Position numbers and translations under genes: made by a program. From the NCBI RefSeq assembly GCF_029318635.1, contig NZ_CP119676.1, positions 946,614-1,010,613 of the forward strand: a DNA stretch of 64,000 nt, in the 5' to 3' direction. Of the stretch, positions 26,116 to 34,507 are shown piece after piece. The DNA comes from Varunaivibrio sulfuroxidans (lineage in GTDB: Bacteria; Pseudomonadota; Alphaproteobacteria; Rhodospirillales; Magnetovibrionaceae). Each line of letters starts with the position of its first letter. Position 1 is the first letter of the stretch. The notes under the pieces were generated by a model. That model was given only the letters and a program-made list of their open reading frames with translations, was not told where the DNA came from and ran no database searches.

Positions 26116-27320
26116 CAGTCCATCCTCCCCGGATTTAAAATGCCCTCGGGATCGAAAGCGTCACGCACCCGATGCGCCAACGTCGCCAATGCGGTAGGCT
26201 GGGGCTGAAAGACCGGCGTCCGGGCGCGCACCGCCGCGTCGGCGCGAATCAAGGTGGCATGGCCAAGGTCGCCCACGGTGCGGCGCACGATTTCATGATG
26301 GGCGTCATCGACGGGGGCGTGGGACAACCAAAGCAGCCCGCCACCCCAGTCGTAGAACACCCGTCCTTCGGTCGCCCGGAGCAGCGCCGCGCCAACGACG
26401 GCCCCTTGGGCGGGCGGAACGGAAATACGCCAAACCTGGCTATTGTCATCGCAATAAAACAGAACGTCGCGCACCTCTCGCCACAGCTCGGCGCTGTTTG
26501 CGCTGTGCAATTCCTCGCCGCCGCCAAAAAGATGCAACAGAGCGCGAACATCCGCGCAGCGTTTCTCCACCGATGGTCCTGGTCCCTCAAGGCGCAACGC
26601 CGTGACGGCGCGCCCGGCGCCGCGCACGTAGGACACCGATGACAAAGCGGCGACATCCTCGGGCAGATGCATCGCCGCGGAAATCTCGTGAGGGCTGTTC
26701 AATCCCATCGTCATCGCCCGCGCGCCATCGCGATCGTCCAAACCGAAAAGCAATACGGTACGCGTTTTTTCCGCCTTCGCCAGCACCTTGAAGGAAACCC
26801 GCTCGATCGCCCCCAGCGTCCCGAACGCTCCGCTCATCAACTTGCACAAATCGAACCCCGAAACATTCTTGACCACGCGCCCACCCGATTTAAACGGCTC
26901 CCCTACTCCATTGACCGCCGAAAATCCCAGCAAATGATCCCGCGCGGCGCCAATTTTTATCCGCCGAGGACCCGATAGGTTGCAAGAAAAAACACCCCCA
27001 ATGGTGGCGCTGTCGGTAGCGCCAAGCAGGCGCGAAAAATTAGCCGGCTCGAAAGCCAACTGCTGGGATTGTTCACGCAACAGCGCGTCGATTTTCATCA
27101 AGGGGGTCGCCGCGCCCGCCGTCATCACCAGCTCTTCGGGTTGATATAAATCGATACCGGAAAAAGCGTTCATATCCAAAATGTTATCGGCGCGCACGAC
27201 TCCACCCCATGACAGCTTCGAAGCGCCGGCGCGGATCTCCAACGACGTGCGGCGGCGCGCCGCCTCGGCAAGCATGGCCTGAAGCTCGCTGGATGTTTGC
27301 GGCTGTAAGCGTGTCGTCAT
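26115..27320 (-). CDS. glcE: Glycolate oxidase FAD-binding subunit GlcE
   Basis: Second flavin-type subunit of glycolate oxidase. The 401-residue protein has the FAD_binding_4 fold (LEIRAGASKLSWGGVVRADNILDMNAFSGIDLYQPEELVMTAGAATPLMKIDALL) with GATDSATIGGVFSCNLSGPRRIKIGAARDHLLGFSAVNG and NVSGFDLCKLMSGAFGTLGAIE. It ends with a DAFDPEGILNPGRMD motif. It is longer than the E. coli protein (about 350 aa). It lies between glcD and glcF on the same strand and overlaps the glcF start. Confidence 0.94.
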   Translation of the reverse strand: MTTRLQPQTSSELQAMLAEAARRRTSLEIRAGASKLSWGGVVRADNILDMNAFSGIDLYQPEELVMTAGAATPLMKIDALLREQSQQLAFEPANFSRLLGATDSATIGGVFSCNLSGPRRIKIGAARDHLLGFSAVNGVGEPFKSGGRVVKNVSGFDLCKLMSGAFGTLGAIERVSFKVLAKAEKTRTVLLFGLDDRDGARAMTMGLNSPHEISAAMHLPEDVAALSSVSYVRGAGRAVTALRLEGPGPSVEKRCADVRALLHLFGGGEELHSANSAELWREVRDVLFYCDDNSQVWRISVPPAQGAVVGAALLRATEGRVFYDWGGGLLWLSHAPVDDAHHEIVRRTVGDLGHATLIRADAAVRARTPVFQPQPTALATLAHRVRDAFDPEGILNPGRMD

Positions 27321-27396
27321 CGTGATCTCGCCTTTATCATCGTCGCACCTTCAATTTCGGACCCGGCGCGATCGTCATACCTGTCGGAAGTGCCGG

Positions 27397-28884
27397 TTAG
27401 AATCTGGGAATATCCGGAAATGGGAGCCGCCCGTCACGCACATTCAACTTTCCCATTTCGGCGCAGCGGTGCAAAATCGGAAAAACCTTTCCCGGATTGA
27501 GCAAACCATGCCCGTCGAAGGCGCACTTCAGGCGGGATTGCTGCACCATGTCCTGGTCCGTGAACATATCGCCCATCAGGTCGCGTTTCTCGACCCCGAT
27601 GCCATGCTCGCCGGAGAGCACGCCGCCGACCTCGACGCACAGCCTGAGGATATCGGCGCCGAAGGCCTCGGCCTTTTCCATTTCACCCGGACGATTGGCG
27701 TCATACAAAATGAGCGGATGGAGATTACCATCGCCGGCATGAAACACGTTGGCGACGCGCAATCCGTATGAGTCGGACAATTGCGCCATGCGCGTGAGGA
27801 CCGCCGGCAACTGGTGGCGCGGAATGGTGCCGTCCATGGTCATGTAATCGGGAGACAGGCGTCCTACCGAGGGGAACGCCGACATCCGCCCGGCCCAAAA
27901 TTGCCGCCGCTCGTCTTCGCCCTCGCTGACGCGCACGTGGCTGCACCCGACGTCCCTGGCGATACCTTCGACCACGCCCAAAAGGTGGTCCACTTCGACT
28001 TCGGGACCATCCAGTTCGACGATGAGGATTGCTTCCACGTCCAGCCAGTAGCCCGAACTGACAAACTGTTCCATCGCCGCGATAGCGGGCTTGTCCATCA
28101 TCTCCATCGCGCCGGGAATGATCCCCGCGCCGATGATCCCAGCCACGCACCGCCCCCCGGCATTGGATGAGGGAAAACCCAGCAGCACGACCCGTGCGCT
28201 GGTCGGCTTGGGCAAAATACGCACCGTAACCTCGGTGATCACCCCGAGCAGACCTTCCGATCCCGTCACGACTCCCATCAGGTCGAGCCCGCCGCTATCT
28301 AAATGCTTGCCGCCCAGGCGAACCACCTCGCCGGACATCAGAACCATTTCGACCGCCAGGAGGTTGTTGGTGGTCAATCCGTATTTCAGGCAATGCATGC
28401 CGCCGGCGTTTTCCGCGACATTGCCGCCGATGGAACACGCGATCCGGCTCGACGGGTCGGGCGCGTAGTAATAACCGTCGCCATCGACCGCCGAGGTGAT
28501 CGATAAATTCGTGACGCCGGGCTGGGCGACGACACAGCGATTGTAAAAATCGATTTCCAGAATTTTATTGAATTTACCCAGCCCCAGGGTAATGCCGTCG
28601 GCCAGCGGCAACGCACCGCCGGAAAGTCCCGTACCCGCCCCACGGGGGACGACTTTTACCCCGTTTTCATGGCAGTAGCGCAAGATCCGCGAGACCTGTT
28701 CGGTGGTTTCCGGAAGCACCACGATAAGGGGGAGTTGGCGGTATGCGAGCAGGCCGTCGCATTCGAAAACCTTCAGCTCCTCCTCATCGACGATAACGCC
28801 TTCGCCGGGAACGATCCCACGCATCGCGGCGACGATGTCGCCGCGCCGAGCGATGACGCCGTCATCGGGAAGAGGCATTTTCAT
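27397..28884 (-). CDS. glcD: Glycolate oxidase FAD-linked catalytic subunit
   Basis: Flavoprotein that oxidises glycolate. The 495-residue protein has the PCMH-type FAD domain (PLIVVLPETTEQVSRILRYCHENGVKVVPRGAGTGLSGGA), SIGGNVAENAGGMHCLKYGLTTNNLL and the C-terminal FAD-oxidase cap with VFHAGDGNLHPLI and GGVLSGEHGIGVEKRDLMGDMF. It ends with the GLLNPGKVFP motif. It is the first gene of a glcD-glcE-glcF operon, with 76 bp to glcE. No transcriptional regulator (GlcC type) is adjacent. Confidence 0.95.
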   Translation of the reverse strand: MKMPLPDDGVIARRGDIVAAMRGIVPGEGVIVDEEELKVFECDGLLAYRQLPLIVVLPETTEQVSRILRYCHENGVKVVPRGAGTGLSGGALPLADGITLGLGKFNKILEIDFYNRCVVAQPGVTNLSITSAVDGDGYYYAPDPSSRIACSIGGNVAENAGGMHCLKYGLTTNNLLAVEMVLMSGEVVRLGGKHLDSGGLDLMGVVTGSEGLLGVITEVTVRILPKPTSARVVLLGFPSSNAGGRCVAGIIGAGIIPGAMEMMDKPAIAAMEQFVSSGYWLDVEAILIVELDGPEVEVDHLLGVVEGIARDVGCSHVRVSEGEDERRQFWAGRMSAFPSVGRLSPDYMTMDGTIPRHQLPAVLTRMAQLSDSYGLRVANVFHAGDGNLHPLILYDANRPGEMEKAEAFGADILRLCVEVGGVLSGEHGIGVEKRDLMGDMFTDQDMVQQSRLKCAFDGHGLLNPGKVFPILHRCAEMGKLNVRDGRLPFPDIPRF

Positions 28885-29134
28885 GGGGGGCTCCCGTATC
28901 GCGTAAAATTAAGCCGGGCGTCGGCGCTTTTTTTTACACTGTACGGAGACTTTGTCGCCGGGAAAAGAAAAACCGCACGCCCAATAGCATACGGTTCTCA
29001 AAGCATATGTTTTTATACGCCGCCCCACCTTCAACGCGGGCGTCTCCCGGCCCGGGGCGCATACCCTAAAAAAAGCGCACGTCGGCGAAAACGCCAGATA
29101 ACGCCATCGCGCTTTTCCGAAAGGGGCCGCAGGC

Positions 29135-29260
29135 TCAGCCTTGGCGCGCCTTGAAACGCGGATTGCGCTTGTTGATGACGTAAACGCGTCCCTTGCGGCG
29201 CACGATGACACAATTTTTGTCGCGCGACTTCGCCGACTTCAGGGAATTTCTTACCTTCAT
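29135..29260 (-). CDS. rpmJ: 50S ribosomal protein L36, zinc-free type
   Basis: A 41-residue protein, [20 protein letters not shown] then [21 protein letters not shown]. Sequence and size match the longer form of L36. It has only one cysteine, so the four-residue zinc site of the classic form is missing; forms like this are usual in proteobacteria that carry the zinc-independent paralogue. It is read from the ATG at 29260. Confidence 0.93.
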   Translation of the reverse strand: MKVRNSLKSAKSRDKNCVIVRRKGRVYVINKRNPRFKARQG

Positions 29261-29573
29261 GACACAACCTTCACATCTTTATCGCATCGGCACAAAGCAG
29301 ATAGCCTGGGCGCGGAAAGTACGAGGGTAGGCGAGAGCTGTCAACCGCTATTGCCCTTCGGAAGCGTTTAATCGTCAAATTTCGTTTCCACGCGACCGGG
29401 GATCACGCCCACATCCACGACGCACCGCTTGCAAAAGTTTATAAAACCGGCGGCAACCCCCCGCCACTTCAAGGAAAAATAAAGCCGAACACCGTCACGG
29501 CGCTTGATGACACGGAGGATACGTCTTACCCTTTACGCTCCCCGGAGTGACGCTTCCAGTAGGGCCGCATGTG
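29261..29573. other. Divergent intergenic region, no gene seen
   Basis: The region lies between rpmJ and the MscS gene, which are divergent, so it should hold both promoters. A purine-rich CGGAGG occurs near 29515, but no ORF with a good start follows it. No repeat or RNA gene was recognised. Confidence 0.4.
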
Positions 29574-30929
29574 ATGGATTACGCCACTTTCAACTATCTA
29601 CTGGATCCCGCGACGTACCTTCACGCCCTTCGCGGTGTCGAGCCTTGGATCAGGACCAATGTCTTGGGCATGGGCAATGTCATCCAGTTTTTCGCCATCG
29701 CGCTAAGCTACCTTCCCGCCCGTTTTCTGCGCGGAGGGACGCACCGATTGCTGCAAACCGTCCGTGACAAAACTATTCCCAAGCGTTTTCACGCCCGCCT
29801 GGCGATCGAAGTTTCAATCTTCGCCCTACCCGTCGTCTGGTTGGCCCTATTGGGTCTCGCGCATCTGGCCATCGCCAAGGCCGGTGGGGCGACGCAACTG
29901 ACGGGCGTGGCCCTCAGTCTTCTGACGGCATGGATCGTCATTCGTCTGGCCGCCAATTTCATCGCCGACCCATGGTGGGCGCGCGCGATGGCCGCCACCG
30001 TATGGGTTTTAGCGGCGCTCAATATTCTCGGCCTGTTGGCCCCAACCATTACCGTTCTCGATACGATCGCGCTCACCTTCGGCAAAACTCGGATTTCGGT
30101 GCTCGGGGTGTTCAAGACCATGATCGCCCTGGCCGTGATGTTGTGGATGGCCAACTTATTGTCGAGCACGATTGAACGGCGGATCGGCACGTTCCCCAAC
30201 CTGACGCCGTCATTGCGCGTCCTCTTCGGAAAACTGCTGCGCATCGCCCTAATAACGCTAGCGGTGCTGGTCGCCTTGGAAAGCGTCGGCATTGACTTGA
30301 CCGCCCTGACCGTCTTCAGCGGCGCGCTGGGGCTGGGCCTGGGGTTCGGCTTGCAAAAAGTCGCCTCGAACCTGGTCAGCGGCGTCATTTTATTATTGGA
30401 CAGATCGGTCAAACCCGGCGACGTCATCGCCATCGGGGAAACGTACGGTTGGATCAACTCCTTAGGTGCGCGCTATGTTTCCGTCGTCACCCGGGACGGC
30501 ATCGAACATCTTATTCCCAATGAAGAGCTGATTAGCAGCCCCGTCGAAAATTGGTCTTATACCGACCGTCTGGTGCGCCAACACCTCCCTTTCGGGGTCA
30601 GCTACACATCCGATCTTCACAAAGCCCGCGCTCTCGCGATCGAAGCGGCGACGTCGTTTGAGCGCATCCTAAAAACGCCGGAGCCTCGTTGTTTGCTCAA
30701 GGGGTACGGCGATAGCGCGGTCAACCTGGAATTGCGCGTCTGGATTCAAGACGCCGAAAAAGGATTGTCCAATATTAAAAGCGATATTTATTTTAAAATA
30801 TGGGACCTTTACCACGAGAACGGCGTTGAATTTCCCTTCCCTCAACGCGACATCCACATCAAGGGCACGGTGCCCGTCAGCGTCGAAACCGCCACCGGAC
30901 GCGCGGATGTCGGTGCGCAAAAAAAATAA
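29574..30929 (+). CDS. MscS-family mechanosensitive channel
   Basis: Inner-membrane channel expected to release solutes on osmotic downshock. The protein (451 aa from ATG 29574; 460 aa from an upstream GTG 29547) has about five hydrophobic segments before the pore helix ALTVFSGALGLGLGFGLQKVASNLVSGVILLLDRSVKPGD, the signature of the family. The beta domain follows (VIAIGETYGWINSLGARYVSVVTRDGIEHLIPNEELISS) and then the C-terminal domain with EFPFPQRDIHIKG. The extra N-terminal helices make it larger than E. coli MscS. The start is not certain. Confidence 0.92.
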   Translation: MDYATFNYLLDPATYLHALRGVEPWIRTNVLGMGNVIQFFAIALSYLPARFLRGGTHRLLQTVRDKTIPKRFHARLAIEVSIFALPVVWLALLGLAHLAIAKAGGATQLTGVALSLLTAWIVIRLAANFIADPWWARAMAATVWVLAALNILGLLAPTITVLDTIALTFGKTRISVLGVFKTMIALAVMLWMANLLSSTIERRIGTFPNLTPSLRVLFGKLLRIALITLAVLVALESVGIDLTALTVFSGALGLGLGFGLQKVASNLVSGVILLLDRSVKPGDVIAIGETYGWINSLGARYVSVVTRDGIEHLIPNEELISSPVENWSYTDRLVRQHLPFGVSYTSDLHKARALAIEAATSFERILKTPEPRCLLKGYGDSAVNLELRVWIQDAEKGLSNIKSDIYFKIWDLYHENGVEFPFPQRDIHIKGTVPVSVETATGRADVGAQKK

Positions 30930-31159
30930 CCCCGCGTCGCAAACGCGCCTTCGCCCCCGCCGCCGCCCCCTTCCTATCCTCCGGACCGCATAATAAAGAC
31001 ATCTCTTTTCCGATTGCTCTTTTTGGCGTAAGGTACCGATCGTGAATGCGCCGTAACTCAGGGTGATTTCGGCGCAGTCGGTTTGTTGATTGGGTATCTT
31101 TTCCAGGGACCCGTCATGCGTGATTTAGGGTTTAGGGTCTTGTTAATTAGGGTCTTGGG

Positions 31160-31702
31160 ATGCGGATTGACGCGTTAAAAAGAGGGACGCTTGTGCTCGC
31201 CGTGATGACCGGCTTGGCGTTGAGCGCTCCGGCCGTGGCTGGGGTGTGCGCAGCGCCAAGGGATCAAGTGGCCTTAAAAACGCGTGTCCTGCAAAGCAAC
31301 CTGATGGTCGCCGCGCTGACTTGCGGCCTGCGTCCGCGTTACAATGCCTTCGTGACGGACTTCCGATCCGAATTGGTTACGCAGGGCCACATCTTGCGGT
31401 CCTTTTTCAGACGCAGCTTCGGCGCATCGGGAGAGCGGCGGATGAACGCCTTCGTTACCCGACTCGCGAACGAGGCCTCCTTACGCCGCACCAGAGACAC
31501 CGCAGGATTTTGCCGCCGCGCCGAAACCGTGTTCGATTCTTTTTCGGCTCAGCACGGCGCCGTCGTCAAAACCATCGCAACGTCCACCCGCATGGCATAC
31601 CCACGCGGCGTCGAGGGATGCCCCCAAGAGGCGCATGCCACTCTACCTCCCGCCCTAAGCGAGGAAGCCGCCAACACTGCCGTCCCCCCTATCCAACCCT
31701 GA
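31160..31702 (+). CDS. Small exported protein of unknown function
   Basis: I do not recognise the family. The 180-residue product begins with a clear signal peptide (about 1-27, KRGTLVLAVMTGLALSAPAVA) and has four cysteines in the mature part (GVCAAPRDQ, LTCGLRPRY, AGFCRRAE, EGCPQE), which could make two disulfides in the periplasm. The body is helical and basic: NAFVTDFRSELVTQGHILRSFFRRSFG. It stands alone, preceded by short TTAGGGT repeats and followed by a tandem duplication. Confidence 0.72.
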   Translation: MRIDALKRGTLVLAVMTGLALSAPAVAGVCAAPRDQVALKTRVLQSNLMVAALTCGLRPRYNAFVTDFRSELVTQGHILRSFFRRSFGASGERRMNAFVTRLANEASLRRTRDTAGFCRRAETVFDSFSAQHGAVVKTIATSTRMAYPRGVEGCPQEAHATLPPALSEEAANTAVPPIQP

Positions 31703-31722
31703 GCGCCCTTCCCCCTATCTCT

Positions 31723-31748
31723 CGCCAAGCTTTCGCGCCAAGCTTTCG
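31723..31748. repeat. 13-bp tandem duplication
   Basis: CGCCAAGCTTTCG occurs twice in direct succession, just after the exported-protein gene. Confidence 0.8.
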
Positions 31749-31848
31749 GCCACTGAATTGAAACGTATGCCGGCGCGGGTCCCTTCGCCGCGACAGCATA
31801 TTCGCGTAATAAAAATCCTCGAACGAAAAACGCTTTAAATGCAAAAAC

Positions 31849-31873
31849 GCCCCCTTCAAAATAGAAGGGGGCG
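31849..31873. terminator. Terminator hairpin at the 3' end of the OmpA-family gene
   Basis: A 10-bp stem (CGCCCCCTTC with GAAGGGGGCG) with a short AT-rich loop lies between the converging exported-protein and OmpA-family genes. T-rich sequence follows on the minus strand. Confidence 0.85.
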
Positions 31874-31917
31874 TCGAGCTTGCCGATCAATATCCCGTAA
31901 AAAACGCAGAAAACGCC

Positions 31918-33027
31918 TTACTTCAAGACAATTTCGACACGTCTGTTTTGCGGTTCGCGAACGCCGTCGGGCGTCGGCACCAAGGGGTCGGTCTCGCCCT
32001 TGGCGATTTCGGTGATGTTCGCGGCATTAAACCCCAGACGAACCAATTCCCGGCTCACCGTATCGGCGCGGCGCTTGGAAAGACGCATGTTATAGGCGGC
32101 CGGTCCCGAACGGTCGGCATGCCCCGTGGCGACGATCCGAGTTATGTGGCCTTTTTTGGCGTTGTCCATCGCCTGGGCAATGATTTTCTTCGCCTCGGGG
32201 GTTAAGGTCGCCTTATCCCAATCGAAGAAGACCAGAAAATCCTTAACCACTTGAGGCGCGGGCGCAACCTGGACCCGAGGCGCAGGCTTGGGCGCCGGAA
32301 CGGGCTTGGGTTCGGGCGCAGGCGCAGGCATCGGTGCGGGCACAAGCGCGGCCACCGGGGCGGGCGACGGGAAATCCCACGTCAACCCGACCATCACCGT
32401 GTGCGTATTGTAGCCGACATCGACTCCAACACCGGAATTGGTATGCATTGATGGGCCGAACGCATGCAAGTAGCGGTAATCCGCAAACAACGACAGCGAA
32501 TCCTTAATCGGCATGGAAAAACCGACAATACCTTGGCCGGCCAGAGTATTGTCCCGATCATCAATGCGGCTGCCGCCGATCGGAGAGACCCCGGAATAAT
32601 CGATCCGCGCCAAGCCGAGTCCGACGCCGATGTAGGGCTGCACCGGCAAATTCGCCGGAATATCATAAAGAACGTTGCCCATCAACGTCCAGGCCCGCGT
32701 CTTGCCCGACCCGCCGGTCCCGGAGACGCTATCGACCCCGTTCTGACGATATCCCAACTCACCTTCGACGCGCAGATTGTCGCCGACATGTCGGCCCAGC
32801 CCAATCAAGCCCGCCGCGCCCCGGTTAAAATCAACGGTGCCGTCAACCCCCGTCCCACTGACCGAAGCGTCGCGCTGGGCGTTAAGGCCAACGCCGCCTT
32901 TCAGATAGAACCCGTTGGCCATTTCGCCCGCCTGCGCGGAACTGCCGAAGGTCAGAGCCGCAACCAATCCCACGCCAACCGCGCCAAAAAGGACGCCGTT
33001 CGAAAATAAACGCTCTTTATTCACCAT
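31918..33027 (-). CDS. OmpA-family outer-membrane beta-barrel protein
   Basis: A 369-residue protein with a signal peptide (GVGLVAALTFGSSAQA), an N-terminal eight-strand-type barrel (GFYLKGGVGLNAQRDASVSG to NTHTVMVGLTWDF), and a Pro/Ala/Lys linker (about 225-255). The C-terminal OmpA peptidoglycan-binding domain has VFFDWDKATLTPEAKKII, VATGHADRSGPAAYNMRLSKRRADTVSRELV and GVREPQNRRVEIVLK. It links the outer membrane to the cell wall. The barrel resembles the Omp-beta barrel group rather than E. coli OmpA itself. Confidence 0.93.
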   Translation of the reverse strand: MVNKERLFSNGVLFGAVGVGLVAALTFGSSAQAGEMANGFYLKGGVGLNAQRDASVSGTGVDGTVDFNRGAAGLIGLGRHVGDNLRVEGELGYRQNGVDSVSGTGGSGKTRAWTLMGNVLYDIPANLPVQPYIGVGLGLARIDYSGVSPIGGSRIDDRDNTLAGQGIVGFSMPIKDSLSLFADYRYLHAFGPSMHTNSGVGVDVGYNTHTVMVGLTWDFPSPAPVAALVPAPMPAPAPEPKPVPAPKPAPRVQVAPAPQVVKDFLVFFDWDKATLTPEAKKIIAQAMDNAKKGHITRIVATGHADRSGPAAYNMRLSKRRADTVSRELVRLGFNAANITEIAKGETDPLVPTPDGVREPQNRRVEIVLK

Positions 33028-33130
33028 CGCCGTAATGTCCTAAAAGATAATACGCGGAACCGAAGGGGACCGCCCAAAAATGCGCCAACCTTGTCCATCC
33101 TGCCGTTGACGCCCGCCTCTCGTTGACGCT

Positions 33131-33172
33131 TGTTCGCGTGCCCAACTCCGGTGTTCGCGTGCCCAACTCCGG
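33131..33172. repeat. 21-bp perfect tandem duplication
   Basis: The unit TGTTCGCGTGCCCAACTCCG plus one G is present twice in a row, upstream of the OmpA-family gene. Confidence 0.88.
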
Positions 33173-33240
33173 CACATACTACGCCCCCTTATCGCAGAAT
33201 AAAAGTCTTCTGAACACTTTTTGGGTGCGCATTCAATATG

Positions 33241-33300
33241 CTAGGGTCAGGACCTATTCATCTCCGCCAGACGCTTCAGATGAATAGGTCCTGACCCTAG
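33241..33300. repeat. 60-bp element: perfect 23-bp inverted repeat with a 14-nt loop
   Basis: Arms 33241-33263 and 33278-33300 are exact reverse complements, starting CTAGGGTCAGGACC and ending GGTCCTGACCCTAG. The loop is CCGCCAGACGCTTC. No T-run follows, so it is not an ordinary terminator. Size and perfection suggest a REP/REPIN-like or miniature mobile element. No transposase gene is next to it. Confidence 0.85.
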
Positions 33301-33695
33301 TTACCTGGAACTGAAATACGGCGCACATATGATCCTCCATACGGCGCGCCCTTGTTCTCGCTCAACCATGCCCCGGGCCAGCGTAGCGACATGTCGGCGG
33401 CGGCGGTGCGAGGGCGCGAGACGAAACATCCGCCGCTGAATTTTTTGTGCGGTTTCATCGAAAAGACCCCCCAGGACCGAAGCTTCGCACGCAAAAGCGC
33501 CCGGCGTCACCGCCCCGCCCCGCCCATACAATCGCGCACGGACCCCGTAAAATCGCCGATAGGGAAGAAAGCCGAAGTGATCGGCCCCAATAACGCCCCG
33601 CACGGCATGATAATGACGAACATCGCACACGACCGCCCGCCCCCACATAGAGCGCGCGCGGTCGATAGGGTTAAAAAGGTGACAGCGCGCACTTT
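33301..33695. other. Intergenic stretch without a supportable gene
   Basis: This part lies between the OmpA-family gene and the response regulator. It has several short open frames on both strands (for example 33301-33648 minus, ending IICAPYFSSR), but none has recognisable motifs or a good ribosome site. It may be the remains of a lost gene. Confidence 0.5.
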
Positions 33696-33733
33696 GTCGG
33701 CTTAAAAATGCGGGGTCGGCTTAAAAATGCGGG
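33696..33733. repeat. 19-bp perfect tandem duplication
   Basis: GTCGGCTTAAAAATGCGGG is present twice in a row, about 55 bp before the response-regulator start, probably within its promoter region. Confidence 0.88.
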
Positions 33734-33787
33734 TATGTACGCTGTCCGCCGAGCAAACGGTTGAGGCCTAAAATACAGGGAACCGAC

Positions 33788-34507
33788 ATGGAACGCGAAC
33801 CCCACCTTCTCCTCGTGGACGATGACCCCGAAATTCAACGGCTTCTGAAGAAGTTCCTATCCCAGTACGGTTTTCGCGTCACGGTCGCCGCTAATGGTCG
33901 GGAGATGCGCAAGGCCCTGGATGATTGGAACATCGAACTGGTCATTCTAGACATTATGTTGCCGGGCGAAGACGGTTTCGCCCTATGCCGAGAAATGCGT
34001 ACCCACAGCAAGCTTCCCATCATCATGCTGACCGCGGTTAGCGAAGAGACGGACCGCATCTTAGGGCTCGAACTGGGCGCCGACGACTACCTTTCCAAGC
34101 CTTTCAACCCCCGCGAACTGCTGGCCCGCGTACGCGCCATCCTGCGCCGCGTCGATGACGGCGGCGAACGCACGCAACAGATCCATCATGAAACGATCCA
34201 TTTCGCCGACTGGACCTTAAACCTGGGCGCGCGCGAGCTGTGCGACCGCGACGGCGTGTCCATTCATTTAAGCAGCGGGGAATATGCCCTCCTCGTGACC
34301 TTTCTCAATCATGCCCAACGTACCCTCAGCCGCGAACAACTCGTCGATATCACGCGGGGTCAGAACAGCATTCCCTTCGATCGCAGTATCGACATTCAGG
34401 TCAGCCGACTGCGCAAAAAGATCGAACCGGACAGCAAAAGTCCAAAATTCATCAAAACGATTCGTGGAGCGGGCTATCAGTTTTGCGCCAAGGTTTATTT
34501 TTCGTGA
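33788..34507 (+). CDS. OmpR-type response regulator
   Basis: DNA-binding partner of the following kinase. The 239-residue protein has a receiver domain (LLLVDDDPEIQRLL, the phosphate-accepting Asp in LVILDIMLPGEDGF, the Thr in IIMLTAVSE, the Lys in YLSKPFNPREL) and a winged-helix domain (LSSGEYALLVTFLNHAQRTLSREQLVD and RSIDIQVSRLRKKIEPDSKSPKFIKTIRGAGYQF). ATG 33788 has an AGGGAA site; an upstream GTG frame start at 33761 is less likely. Its stop overlaps the kinase GTG start by 4 nt. Confidence 0.95.
   Translation: MEREPHLLLVDDDPEIQRLLKKFLSQYGFRVTVAANGREMRKALDDWNIELVILDIMLPGEDGFALCREMRTHSKLPIIMLTAVSEETDRILGLELGADDYLSKPFNPRELLARVRAILRRVDDGGERTQQIHHETIHFADWTLNLGARELCDRDGVSIHLSSGEYALLVTFLNHAQRTLSREQLVDITRGQNSIPFDRSIDIQVSRLRKKIEPDSKSPKFIKTIRGAGYQFCAKVYFS

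Noticed and set aside
33241..33300. Inverted repeat read as a terminator
   Set aside because: There is no T-run on either side and it lies well over 200 bp from the nearest stop codon.
33301..33648. Minus-strand ORF (115 aa) next to the 60-bp inverted repeat
   Set aside because: I tested it as a transposase remnant, but no His-hydrophobic-His or Tyr motif of the Y1/RAYT family can be seen and there is no good start.
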